Part shown: positions 24,210 to 32,344 of the stretch, one piece after another
Numbering within the stretch: the first letter of the stretch is position 1
How the letters are laid out: the number at the start of each line of letters is the position of its first letter
NCBI RefSeq assembly: GCF_028682635.1
Contig: NZ_JANHLK010000009.1
Coordinates: forward strand, 166,782 to 230,781
DNA: 64,000 nt
Reading direction: 5' to 3'
DNA from: Pseudomonas putida
Lineage (GTDB): Bacteria; Pseudomonadota; Gammaproteobacteria; Pseudomonadales; Pseudomonadaceae
Translations under genes and position numbers: made by a program
Notes under the pieces: generated by a model
Told to the model about the DNA's origin: nothing
The model's input: the letters and a program-made list of their open reading frames with translations, nothing else
The model's database searches: none

Positions 24210-25874
24210 ATGACCACGAGCATCACGGCGGACGGCCTTCAAGTCGGCCAGCCCGCGTTCCTGTCCAAGGAACGCATCATCGCCAAGCCCGGTTTCAACC
24301 GGTGGCTGGTGCCACCGGCCGCGCTGGCCATCCACCTGTGCATCGGCATGGCCTATGGCTTCTCGGTGTTCTGGTTGCCGCTGTCCAAGGCGCTGGGCAT
24401 CACCGCGCCAGTGGCTTGTGCACCGGACATGGGCTTCATCGCCCAGGTCTTTTCTTCGCAATGCGACTGGCCGATTTCGATGCTCGGCTGGATCTACACC
24501 CTGTTCTTCATCTTCCTGGGCTGCTCGGCAGCCATCTGGGGTGGCTGGCTGGAACACGCCGGGCCACGCAAGGCGGGTGTTGTCTCGGCGCTGTGCTGGT
24601 GCGGCGGTCTGCTGATTTCCGCGCTGGGGGTCTATACCCACCAGATCTGGCTGATGTGGATCGGCTCGGGGGTCATTGGCGGTATCGGCCTGGGCCTGGG
24701 TTACATCTCGCCGGTGTCGACCCTGATAAAGTGGTTCCCGGACAAACGCGGCATGGCGACCGGCATGGCGATCATGGGCTTCGGCGGTGGCGCGATGGTC
24801 GGTGCCCCCCTGGCGGCGGCGTTGATGAGCCATTTCGCTTCACCGACCAGTGTCGGCGTGTGGCAGAGCTTCCTGGTCATGGCCGCGATCTATTTCGTGT
24901 TCATGATCGGCGGTGCGCTGTCCTATCGTGTACCGCCTACCGGCTGGAAACCTGAAGGCTGGACGGCACCTGTGAAAAAAGCCTCGAACGCGATGATCAC
25001 CCACCGTCATGTGCATGTGAATGTGGCGTGGAAAACGCCACAATTCCGCCTGGTATGGCTGGTGCTGTGCCTGAACGTATCGGCGGGCATCGGAATCCTC
25101 GGCATGGCTTCGCCTCTGTTGCAGGAGGTGTTTGCCGGCAAGTTGCTGGGTAACGGCCTGGCATTTGGCCAGCTGGATGCCTCGCAATTGGCCTCGATTG
25201 CGGCGATCGCCGCTGGTTTCACCGGTTTGCTGAGCCTGTTCAACATCGGTGGCCGGTTCTTCTGGGCATCGTTCTCGGATTACCTGGGCCGTAAAAACAC
25301 CTATTTCGTGTTCTTTGCCCTGGGTTTCGGGCTGTATGCATTGATCCCGAACCTCGGTCATCTGGGCAACGTTGCGCTGTTCGTGGCGGCGTTCTGCATC
25401 ATCCTGTCGATGTACGGCGGTGGTTTCGCGACTGTCCCGGCGTACCTCGCGGACCTGTTCGGTACGCAAATGGTCGGCGCGATCCATGGTCGTCTGCTGA
25501 CGGCCTGGGCTGCTGCCGGCGTGCTGGGTCCGGTGCTGGTGAACTACCTGCGTGAGTATCAGCTGAGCATCGGCGTTGAACGGGCCGCGGCTTACGACAT
25601 CACCCTGTACATCCTCGCGGGCCTGCTGGTGTTGGGCTTCCTGTGCAACCTGCTGGTTCGTCCGGTGGCCGACAAGTACTTCATGACCGACGCCGAACTG
25701 GCTGCCGAACAGGCGCTGGGTCACGACAAAGGGGCTGACAGCAGTACGTCGCTGGAGTGGAAAGCGGCGGCGGGTACCAAGCCTCTGGCGCTTGCTGCGT
25801 GGTTGGTGGTGGGCATTCCGTTGGCGTGGGGTGTTTGGGTGACGCTGCAGAAGACGGCGGTACTCTTCCACTAA
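24210..25874 (+). CDS. MFS antiporter of the oxalate/formate (OFA) family
   Basis: Inner-membrane transporter of 554 residues with about twelve membrane segments and a roughly 40-residue hydrophilic N-terminal part. The MFS features GGWLEHAGPRKAG and WFPDKRGMATGMAIMGFGGGAMVGAPL are those of OFA-type carriers, which exchange small carboxylates such as oxalate and formate. The second half has GRFFWASFSDYLGRKNTYF. Its length exceeds the usual OFA size of about 400-430 because of extra segments around residues 235-300 and an extended C-terminal part. Substrate is unproven. The GGGGGATAC upstream gives a G-rich ribosome site. Confidence 0.87.
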   Translation: MTTSITADGLQVGQPAFLSKERIIAKPGFNRWLVPPAALAIHLCIGMAYGFSVFWLPLSKALGITAPVACAPDMGFIAQVFSSQCDWPISMLGWIYTLFFIFLGCSAAIWGGWLEHAGPRKAGVVSALCWCGGLLISALGVYTHQIWLMWIGSGVIGGIGLGLGYISPVSTLIKWFPDKRGMATGMAIMGFGGGAMVGAPLAAALMSHFASPTSVGVWQSFLVMAAIYFVFMIGGALSYRVPPTGWKPEGWTAPVKKASNAMITHRHVHVNVAWKTPQFRLVWLVLCLNVSAGIGILGMASPLLQEVFAGKLLGNGLAFGQLDASQLASIAAIAAGFTGLLSLFNIGGRFFWASFSDYLGRKNTYFVFFALGFGLYALIPNLGHLGNVALFVAAFCIILSMYGGGFATVPAYLADLFGTQMVGAIHGRLLTAWAAAGVLGPVLVNYLREYQLSIGVERAAAYDITLYILAGLLVLGFLCNLLVRPVADKYFMTDAELAAEQALGHDKGADSSTSLEWKAAAGTKPLALAAWLVVGIPLAWGVWVTLQKTAVLFH

Positions 25875-25885
25875 CACCCAACCAT

Positions 25886-25972
25886 GTGGGAGCGGGCTTG
25901 CTCGCGAAAGCGGTGTGTCAGTCAACATTCATGTGTCTGAAAATCCGCTTTCGCGAGCAAGCCCGCTCCCAC
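25886..25972. repeat. REP inverted pair (REPIN), family A
   Basis: GTGGGAGCGGGCTTGCTCGC and its complement face each other across about 45 bases. The same arms recur at 33755, 38260 and 55046. It lies downstream of the antiporter gene and upstream of hisB. Elements like this are mobilised by RAYT transposases encoded elsewhere. Confidence 0.92.
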
Positions 25973-26099
25973 ATTTGATCCCCACTGGACGCAAATACCG
26001 CGTTTCGACTGCTTGTACTGACATGTACACCATTGGCCGTAGTGGATTCACTCCGTCAGCGATATCACCTCCCGTGTTTCTGTTTCGCGCCCGCGCCCC

Positions 26100-26105
26100 T
26101 ATAAT
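26100..26105 (+). promoter_or_regulatory. Probable -10 element of the his operon
   Basis: A perfect TATAAT lies 39 bases before the hisB start. The matching -35 (TTTCTG) is poor, so an activator or an alternative start is possible. Confidence 0.5.
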
Positions 26106-26143
26106 GGTTGCCTTTTTCGCCCAATGATTTTGCGGAGCTGGTG

Positions 26144-26737
26144 ATGGCCGAACGTATGGCGTCAGTCGAGCGCGACACTCTGGAAACCCAGATCAAAGCC
26201 TCGATCAACCTGGATGGCACCGGAAAGGCCCGATTTGATATCGGTGTCCCTTTTCTTGAGCACATGCTGGACCAGATCGCCCGTCACGGGCTGATCGACC
26301 TGGATATCGTCAGCAAAGGCGACCTGCATATCGATGACCACCACACCGTGGAAGACGTCGGTATCACCCTGGGCCAGGCATTCACCAAAGCCATCGGCGA
26401 CAAGAAAGGCATCCGTCGCTACGGCCACGCCTACGTGCCGCTCGATGAAGCGCTGTCGCGCGTGGTGATCGACTTCTCCGGCCGCCCAGGCCTGCAGATG
26501 CATGTTCCGTACACCCGTGCCACCGTCGGCGGCTTCGACGTTGACCTGTTCCAGGAATTCTTCCAGGGCTTCGTCAACCACGCCAACGTCACCCTGCACA
26601 TCGACAACCTGCGTGGCCACAACACCCACCACCAGATCGAAACCGTGTTCAAGGCTTTCGGCCGCGCGCTGCGCATGGCTGTGGAGCTCGATGACCGCAT
26701 GGCCGGGCAAATGCCTTCGACCAAGGGCGTCCTGTAA
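26144..26737 (+). CDS. hisB: Imidazoleglycerol-phosphate dehydratase
   Basis: Dehydrates imidazole glycerol phosphate to imidazole acetol phosphate in histidine synthesis. It has 197 residues, the usual size of the monofunctional enzyme. The duplicated metal-binding motifs [10 protein letters not shown] and HNTHHQIE are both intact. The start at 26144 follows GGAG at an eight-base spacing. It is the first gene of hisB-hisH-DUF2164-hisA-hisF, and its stop shares a base with the hisH start (TAATG). hisG, hisD, hisC and hisIE are not in the window. Confidence 0.97.
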   Translation: MAERMASVERDTLETQIKASINLDGTGKARFDIGVPFLEHMLDQIARHGLIDLDIVSKGDLHIDDHHTVEDVGITLGQAFTKAIGDKKGIRRYGHAYVPLDEALSRVVIDFSGRPGLQMHVPYTRATVGGFDVDLFQEFFQGFVNHANVTLHIDNLRGHNTHHQIETVFKAFGRALRMAVELDDRMAGQMPSTKGVL

Positions 26738-27375
26738 TGCAGACAGTCGCGGTTATCGATTACGGCATGGGCAACCTGCACTCGGTGGCCAAGGCCCTCG
26801 AGCACGTCGGTGCCGGCAAGGTCCTGATCACCAGCGATGCCAACGTGATTCGCGAAGCCGACCGGGTGGTTTTCCCCGGCGTTGGCGCGATTCGCGACTG
26901 CATGGCGGAGATCCGTCGCCTGGGTTTCGATTCGCTGGTGCGTGAAGTCAGCCAGGACCGTCCGTTCCTCGGCATCTGCGTGGGCATGCAAGCCTTGCTC
27001 GAGCGCAGTGAAGAGAACGACGGCGTCGACTGCATTGGCTTGTTCCCGGGCCAGGTGAAGTTCTTCGGCAAGGATCTGGTCGAGGATGGCGAGCACCTGA
27101 AAGTCCCGCACATGGGCTGGAACGAAGTGAAGCAGAAGGTCAGTCATCCGCTGTGGCATGACATTCCGGACCTGGCGCGTTTCTACTTCGTGCACAGCTA
27201 CTACATCGCCGCCGGCAATGCCCGGCAGGTGGTCGGTGGCGGTCACTACGGGGTCGACTTTGCCGCAGCGCTGGCCGAAGGCTCGCGTTTCGCCGTGCAG
27301 TTCCACCCGGAGAAAAGCCATACCCATGGCCTGCAGTTGCTGCAGAACTTCGCCGCGTGGGACGGTCGCTGGTAA
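26737..27375 (+). CDS. hisH: Imidazole glycerol phosphate synthase, glutaminase subunit
   Basis: Glutamine amidotransferase of 212 residues that supplies ammonia to HisF for closure of the imidazole ring. The nucleophile Cys in [13 protein letters not shown], the His in [10 protein letters not shown] and its Glu complete the triad. [17 protein letters not shown] opens the fold. It is translationally coupled to hisB (TAATG) and adjoins the DUF2164 gene without a gap. Confidence 0.97.
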   Translation: MQTVAVIDYGMGNLHSVAKALEHVGAGKVLITSDANVIREADRVVFPGVGAIRDCMAEIRRLGFDSLVREVSQDRPFLGICVGMQALLERSEENDGVDCIGLFPGQVKFFGKDLVEDGEHLKVPHMGWNEVKQKVSHPLWHDIPDLARFYFVHSYYIAAGNARQVVGGGHYGVDFAAALAEGSRFAVQFHPEKSHTHGLQLLQNFAAWDGRW

Positions 27376-27636
27376 ATGGCCGTCAAGAAGAAGCCGCCGA
27401 TCCTGACCCTCACTCCCGAGCAGGAGAGCGAGGCCAATCGCAAGATCAAGCGTTTCATGGAAGATCGCTTCGAGCTCGACCTCGGTTCGTTCGAGGCGGC
27501 CGAGATTCTTGAGCTGTTTACCCGTGAAATTGCTCCGCACTATTACAACAGGGCGATTTTCGATGTGCAGACGCACCTCAAAGAGAGGTTCGAAAGCATC
27601 GAAAGCGACCTGTGGGCGCTCGAAAAGGGCAGCTGA
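27376..27636 (+). CDS. DUF2164 protein inside the his operon
   Basis: An 86-residue protein of unknown function, helical and charged, with PEQESEANRKIKRFMEDRFELDLG and IAPHYYNRAIFDVQTHLKERF as its recognisable blocks. These match DUF2164. The ATG follows the hisH stop directly, so it is certainly cotranscribed and likely coupled. Its conservation at this spot in Pseudomonas his operons suggests a link with the HisHF enzyme or its regulation, but nothing in the sequence shows it. An inverted repeat begins at the base after its stop. Confidence 0.88.
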   Translation: MAVKKKPPILTLTPEQESEANRKIKRFMEDRFELDLGSFEAAEILELFTREIAPHYYNRAIFDVQTHLKERFESIESDLWALEKGS

Positions 27637-27702
27637 AAGCTACAAGCTTCAAGCTGCAAGAATTAGTACGCGTGCCTGCTTGCAGCTTATAGCTTGCAGC
27701 TT
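27637..27702. repeat. Imperfect inverted repeat in the his operon
   Basis: Two 24-base arms built from AAGCTTCAAGCTGCAAG-like units, with three mismatches, flank an 18-base loop. It starts directly after the DUF2164 stop. A related element follows hisA. In the mRNA it would fold into a long stem before the hisA ribosome site. Confidence 0.85.
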
Positions 27703-27728
27703 GCAGCTCTTTTGACGAAGGAAAAAGC

Positions 27729-28478
27729 ATGCTCATTATTCCCGCTATCGATCTCAAAGACGGTGCCTGTGTTCGTCTGCGCCAGGGCCGCATGGAAGAT
27801 TCCACAGTGTTCTCCGATGACCCGGTGAGCATGGCTGCCAAGTGGGTGGAGGGCGGTTGCCGTCGTCTGCATCTGGTCGACCTGAACGGCGCGTTCGAAG
27901 GCCAGCCGGTCAACGGCGAAGTGGTCACGGCGATTGCCAAGCGCTACCCGAACCTGCCGATCCAGATCGGCGGCGGTATCCGCTCCCTGGAAACCATCGA
28001 GCACTACGTGAAAGCGGGCGTGAGCTACGTGATCATCGGCACCAAAGCCGTGAAGGATCCGGCCTTCGTTGCCGAAGCCTGCCGTGCGTTCCCGGGCAAA
28101 ATCATCGTGGGTCTGGATGCCAAGGACGGTTTCGTCGCCACTGACGGCTGGGCCGAAATCAGCACCATCCAGGTGATCGATCTGGCCAAGCAGTTCGAAG
28201 CCGACGGCGTGTCCTCGATCGTTTATACCGACATCGCCAAAGACGGCATGATGCAGGGTTGCAACGTGCCGTTCACCGCCGCGCTGGCCGCTGCCACGAA
28301 GATTCCGGTGATCGCTTCCGGCGGCATCCACAACCTGGGTGACATCAAGACCCTGCTCGACGCCAAGGCGCCAGGCATCATCGGCGCGATCACCGGCCGC
28401 GCGATTTATGAGGGCACTCTGGATGTTGCTGAGGCTCAAGCTTTTTGTGATGGCTACGCGGCCAGCTCCAAGCCATGA
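27729..28478 (+). CDS. hisA: ProFAR isomerase (phosphoribosylformimino-AICAR-P isomerase)
   Basis: Isomerises ProFAR to PRFAR, the substrate of HisHF. It is a TIM barrel of 249 residues with the catalytic Asp in [10 protein letters not shown] and the second in [13 protein letters not shown]. The phosphate-binding loops [10 protein letters not shown] and [12 protein letters not shown] are intact. AAGGAAAAA precedes the ATG. The C-terminal residues AASSKP are encoded by sequence that runs into the AGCT-rich repeat, so the tail may have been altered by the repeat insertion; homologues end a few residues earlier as I recall. Confidence 0.96.
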   Translation: MLIIPAIDLKDGACVRLRQGRMEDSTVFSDDPVSMAAKWVEGGCRRLHLVDLNGAFEGQPVNGEVVTAIAKRYPNLPIQIGGGIRSLETIEHYVKAGVSYVIIGTKAVKDPAFVAEACRAFPGKIIVGLDAKDGFVATDGWAEISTIQVIDLAKQFEADGVSSIVYTDIAKDGMMQGCNVPFTAALAAATKIPVIASGGIHNLGDIKTLLDAKAPGIIGAITGRAIYEGTLDVAEAQAFCDGYAASSKP

Positions 28479-28537
28479 GCTGCAAGCTGCAAGTTAAAAG
28501 CGCGATCGTGATCCGCTCTTTCTTGCAGCTTGAAGCT
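28478..28537. repeat. Inverted repeat after hisA, related to the one before it
   Basis: 16-base arms AGCTGCAAGCTGCAAG / CTTGCAGCTTGAAGCT with one mismatch, about 28 bases apart. The left arm overlaps the last base of the hisA stop codon. It is built from the same AGCTTCAAGCTGCAAG units as 27637-27702. Confidence 0.82.
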
Positions 28538-28565
28538 TGAAGCTTCTTGATCGGAGATTAAGTCT

Positions 28566-29336
28566 ATGGCGTTAGCCAAGCGCATCATCCCTTGCCTGGA
28601 CGTGGACAACGGCCGGGTCGTCAAAGGTGTGAAGTTCGAGAACATCCGCGATGCCGGTGACCCGGTGGAAATCGCCCGTCGCTATGACGAGCAGGGTGCC
28701 GACGAGATTACCTTTCTCGACATCACCGCCAGCGTTGACGGTCGAGACACCACGCTGCATACCGTCGAGCGCATGGCCAGCCAGGTGTTCATTCCGCTGA
28801 CCGTGGGCGGTGGCGTGCGCACCGTGCAGGACATTCGCAACCTGCTCAATGCCGGTGCGGACAAGGTCTCGATCAACACGGCGGCCGTTTTCAACCCGGA
28901 ATTCGTCGGCGAAGCGGCGCAGCATTTTGGTTCGCAATGCATCGTGGTCGCGATCGATGCGAAGAAGGTCTCGGGACCTGGCGAAACCCCGCGCTGGGAA
29001 ATCTTCACCCATGGCGGTCGCAAGCCAACCGGCCTCGACGCCGTTGAGTGGGCGAAGAAGATGGAAGGCCTGGGGGCCGGTGAGATCCTGCTGACCAGCA
29101 TGGACCAGGACGGTATGAAAAATGGCTTCGATCTGGGCGTCACCCGCGCCATCAGCGATGCGTTGGGCATTCCGGTGATCGCTTCCGGTGGCGTCGGCAA
29201 CCTGCAGCACCTGGCCGACGGCATTCTCGAAGGCCACGCCAGCGCAGTATTGGCAGCGAGCATTTTCCACTTCGGTGAATACACCGTTCAGGAAGCCAAG
29301 GCATACATGGCCCACCGCGGGATTGTGATGCGCTGA
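28566..29336 (+). CDS. hisF: Imidazole glycerol phosphate synthase, cyclase subunit
   Basis: Uses ammonia from HisH to make imidazole glycerol phosphate and AICAR. It is a TIM barrel of 256 residues. Catalytic Asp in [15 protein letters not shown] and in [12 protein letters not shown] are present, with the loops [10 protein letters not shown] and [16 protein letters not shown] precedes the ATG. It is the last gene of the cluster. The binding protein gene 78 bases downstream may be read through from it. Confidence 0.97.
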   Translation: MALAKRIIPCLDVDNGRVVKGVKFENIRDAGDPVEIARRYDEQGADEITFLDITASVDGRDTTLHTVERMASQVFIPLTVGGGVRTVQDIRNLLNAGADKVSINTAAVFNPEFVGEAAQHFGSQCIVVAIDAKKVSGPGETPRWEIFTHGGRKPTGLDAVEWAKKMEGLGAGEILLTSMDQDGMKNGFDLGVTRAISDALGIPVIASGGVGNLQHLADGILEGHASAVLAASIFHFGEYTVQEAKAYMAHRGIVMR

Positions 29337-29414
29337 ACAAACCGCTGCAGGCCAGTGGACATCATGGCGGGCTCAGGGCACTCTTGAGCACGCCATGGAT
29401 TTCGGTAGCCAGAC

Positions 29415-30170
29415 ATGTTTAAAACCATTCTTCTTGTCCTCGCCAGCGCTTCCTTGTTGCTCCTAGGTAGTGCGCGCGCGGCAGACAGCTCCGCCACAGA
29501 GCTGGTGTTGCTGACGGAAAACTTCCCGCCCTACAACATGGCCAGGAACGGCAAAAACTTCGCTCAGGACGAGAACATCAATGGCATCGCCGTGGACATC
29601 GTCCGTGAGATTTTCAAGCGCGCCGATATCAGCTATAGCCTGACCCTGCGTTTTCCGTGGGAGCGGGTCTACAAGCTGGCACTGGAAAATCCCGGCTACG
29701 GTGCATTCGTGATGGCGCGTTTGCCGGACCGCGAGCGGCTCTTCAAGTGGGTCGGGCCGATCGGTCCGGATGACTGGATCATGCTGGCCAAGGCCGACAG
29801 CAAAATCTCCCTCGAAACGCTGGAAGACGCGCGCAAGTACAGGATTGGCGCGTACAAGGGCGACGCCATTGCCATGACACTGGCCAAACAAGGCTTGAAG
29901 CCGGTGGTGGTGCTGCGCGACCAGGACAACGCGAAGAAACTGGTCAACGGCCAGATCGACCTGTGGGCCACCGGTGATCCGGCCGGACGCTACCTGGCGC
30001 GTCTGGAAGGCGTGAGCGGGCTAAAGACAGTGCTGCGCTTCAACAGCGCCGAGCTCTATCTGGCGTTGAACAAGGATGTGCCGGACGATACGGTGGCCAA
30101 ACTGCAGGCGGCGCTGGACCAGATGCGCAAGGAAGGCAAGGTGGACGAGATCATGGCGCAGTATCTGTAA
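29415..30170 (+). CDS. Periplasmic solute-binding protein (SBP_bac_3 type), stand-alone
   Basis: A 251-residue exported protein with a signal peptide (FKTILLVLASASLLLLGSAR, cleaved after ARA). The mature part opens LVLLTENFPPYNM and contains GIAVDIVREIFKRADISYSLTL, KYRIGAYKGDAIAMTLAKQG and LWATGDPAGRYLA. No permease or ATPase gene adjoins it, so the partner is elsewhere or the protein acts in sensing. The missing Arg-rich ligand-binding signature of HisJ-type proteins makes an amino acid less certain. A gene in the same place in PAO1 (PA5139) is annotated only as a hypothetical or binding protein. Confidence 0.82.
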   Translation: MFKTILLVLASASLLLLGSARAADSSATELVLLTENFPPYNMARNGKNFAQDENINGIAVDIVREIFKRADISYSLTLRFPWERVYKLALENPGYGAFVMARLPDRERLFKWVGPIGPDDWIMLAKADSKISLETLEDARKYRIGAYKGDAIAMTLAKQGLKPVVVLRDQDNAKKLVNGQIDLWATGDPAGRYLARLEGVSGLKTVLRFNSAELYLALNKDVPDDTVAKLQAALDQMRKEGKVDEIMAQYL

Positions 30171-30176
30171 GGTAGA

Positions 30177-30222
30177 TCAAAAGATCGCCGCCTGTTGTAG
30201 CTGCGGCAGGCTGCGATCTTTT
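30177..30222. repeat. REP-like inverted repeat, family C, acting between convergent genes
   Basis: AAAAGATCGC and GCGATCTTTT arms enclose a GCAGGC-rich loop. The family C unit (AAAAGATCGCAGCCTGCGGC) recurs at 41723, 50393 and 60257. Its T-rich end makes it a plausible bidirectional terminator of the two convergent genes here. Confidence 0.82.
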
Positions 30223-30989
30223 CAGCGGTAAACCCCATCCTTTCCATGCGCAGCCGTCGCGCGATTACCGCGCACGCTGATCATCTGCTTGATATCAATC
30301 CACTCGATCCCCTGGGCTTTCAACTTCGGCAACTCGCGCTCCAGCACCGCCAGGGTCTGCGGATACGGATGCCCGATCATCACCGCTGATCCCTGCTTGT
30401 GAGCCAGGCTGATCGCTGTCTGCAACTGGGTGAAAATTGCCGCTTCAGTGCGCTCATCATCCAGGAACACATCACGCGAAACGCTCGCCAATCCGATCTT
30501 CTGCGCCTCGGCGGCGGCCACCGTCTGTGCGCTGGTGCGGCTATCCAGGAATAGCTTGTGTCGACGCTGCAAGTCAGCCATCAACCAGGCCATGGCCGGT
30601 CGTTGGGCGGTCATGCGGCTGCCCATATGGTTATTGATGCCGGCGGTGTAGGGCACCACCTCAAGGGCGGCGTTCAGGCGTTTCTCAAGCTCGTCGATGG
30701 GCAAGTCAGGACGCCAGGCGAACGGCCCGGTGGCCGGGTCCATGGGCATGTGCAGGATGACGATCTTGCCGGCGCGATGGGCCTCGCGGGCGAATTCGGT
30801 GGCGTGGGGGGTGTCAGGCATGATCGCCGCAGTCACAGGGCCCGGCAGGGCCAGTACCTGGCGATCCCGGGGCAGGCTCTGCCCCAGGTCATCGATGATC
30901 AGCGTGATATAGGCCTTTTGCGGGGCGGGCGCTGCGTGAGCAACACTCGCCAGGCAACACAACAGCCCCAAGGCTAACCGCAATAGCAT
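30222..30989 (-). CDS. Divergent polysaccharide deacetylase family protein (YibQ-like)
   Basis: An exported protein of 255 residues with a signal peptide (MLLRLALGLLCCLASVAHAA). The core begins AYITLIIDDLGQSLPRDRQVLALPGPVTAAIMPDTPHA, the divergent polysaccharide-deacetylase (DUF610) signature, and includes HMPMDPATGP, NNHMGSRMTA and SAVMIGHPYPQTL. Members lie next to envC and ctpA in many gamma-proteobacteria, pointing to peptidoglycan or cell-envelope processing, though activity is unproven. One base separates it from the ctpA stop. Confidence 0.9.
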   Translation of the reverse strand: MLLRLALGLLCCLASVAHAAPAPQKAYITLIIDDLGQSLPRDRQVLALPGPVTAAIMPDTPHATEFAREAHRAGKIVILHMPMDPATGPFAWRPDLPIDELEKRLNAALEVVPYTAGINNHMGSRMTAQRPAMAWLMADLQRRHKLFLDSRTSAQTVAAAEAQKIGLASVSRDVFLDDERTEAAIFTQLQTAISLAHKQGSAVMIGHPYPQTLAVLERELPKLKAQGIEWIDIKQMISVRGNRATAAHGKDGVYR

Positions 30990-30990
30990 C

Positions 30991-32310
30991 TCAGCGGCCG
31001 GACGTGATGCTCAGCCCTTTGAGCAGGCTCAGGGCCTGGGCCAGTTGGTAATCGTCGTCCTGCGGCATCGGCTTGGCCTTGCCGCCGGAACTGCTCGGCT
31101 TGTCGGCGCCGCCGTTGCCATTGCCCAGGTGACCCTGCAGATCGGCTTCCTTGAAGTAGTCGCCGTCTTGCTCGTTGGTGATCTTGGCCCTGCGCACTTC
31201 GATGTCCGGGATGATGCCCTGGGCCTGGATCGAGCGGCCGTTTGGCGTGTAGTACAGCGCCGTGGTGATCTTCAGGGCGCGCTCGTTGTTCAGAGGCAGC
31301 ACGGTTTGCACCGAGCCTTTGCCGAAACTCGGCGTACCCATGACCACCGCACGTTTCTGGTCCTGCAGGGCGCCGGCGACGATTTCCGAGGCCGAGGCGC
31401 TGCCGCCGTTGATCAGCGTGACCATCGGCACGGCTTCGCTTTCGTCCTTGCCGGTGGCGGAGAAGCGCAGTTCGGAGTTGGCGATGCGGCCCTTGGTGTA
31501 GACGATCAGGCCCTTGGTGATGAAGTGGTCGACCACTTCCACCGCCGCTTGCAGCACGCCGCCCGGGTTGTTGCGCAGGTCGAGGATGATGCCGTTGAGT
31601 TTCTTGCCGTTGTCTTTGCGCAGCTTGGCCAGGGCCTTGGACACTTCTTCGCCGGTCTTGACCTGGAACTGGGTGATGCGGATGTAGCCATAGCCCGACT
31701 CGAGCAATTGGCTCTTCACGCTCTTCACCTGAATGATGGCGCGGGCCAGGGTCACATCGAACGGGGTGCCGCCGTCGCGGACCAGGGTCAGGGTGATTTT
31801 CTGGCCGATCTTGCCGCGCATCTTGTCCACGGCTTCGGTCATGGTCTGGCCGCGAGTGGGCTGGCCGTTGATCTTGACGATGAAGTCGCCCGCCTGGATG
31901 CCAGCCTTGGAGGCCGGCGTGTCATCGATCGGCGACACCACCTTGATGAAGCCGTCCTCGGCGCCGACTTCGATGCCCAGGCCGCCAAACTCGCCGCTGG
32001 TGCTTTCCTGCAGTTCAGCGAAGTCTTCAGGGCCCAGGTAGGCGGAGTGCGGGTCAAGGTTGCTGAGCATGCCCTTGATCGCGTTTTCCAGCAGGGTCTT
32101 GTCGTCTACCGGTTCGACATACGCGGCCTTGATCCGATCCATGACCTCGGCAAAGGTGCGCAACTCTTCCAGCGGCAATGGCGCCTTGGTGGTCGCGGCA
32201 GTGCCCGCAGGCGCGACTGCCGGGGCCGGCTGAGCGGCAAACGCCAGAGGCGCGCCGATCACCAGGGCGATCGTCAGGGCCAGCGAGGTAAGGCGGGACA
32301 AATACAGCAT
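30991..32310 (-). CDS. ctpA: C-terminal processing peptidase (S41)
   Basis: Periplasmic serine protease of 439 residues that degrades selected envelope proteins, including peptidoglycan hydrolases in Pseudomonas. A signal peptide is followed by an N-terminal segment DRIKAAYVEPVDDKTLLENAIKGML, a PDZ domain from about residue 100 (GGLGIEVGAEDGFIKVVSP) and the S41 core with the Ser in NGGSASASEIVAGAL and the Lys in TPSFGKGSVQTVLPL. It lies between envC and yibQ, as in PAO1. The gap to envC is only 34 bases, so they are cotranscribed. Confidence 0.95.
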   Translation of the reverse strand: MLYLSRLTSLALTIALVIGAPLAFAAQPAPAVAPAGTAATTKAPLPLEELRTFAEVMDRIKAAYVEPVDDKTLLENAIKGMLSNLDPHSAYLGPEDFAELQESTSGEFGGLGIEVGAEDGFIKVVSPIDDTPASKAGIQAGDFIVKINGQPTRGQTMTEAVDKMRGKIGQKITLTLVRDGGTPFDVTLARAIIQVKSVKSQLLESGYGYIRITQFQVKTGEEVSKALAKLRKDNGKKLNGIILDLRNNPGGVLQAAVEVVDHFITKGLIVYTKGRIANSELRFSATGKDESEAVPMVTLINGGSASASEIVAGALQDQKRAVVMGTPSFGKGSVQTVLPLNNERALKITTALYYTPNGRSIQAQGIIPDIEVRRAKITNEQDGDYFKEADLQGHLGNGNGGADKPSSSGGKAKPMPQDDDYQLAQALSLLKGLSITSGR

Positions 32311-32344
32311 GTCGAACGAACTCCTAATGTAGGTGACTCAGCGC

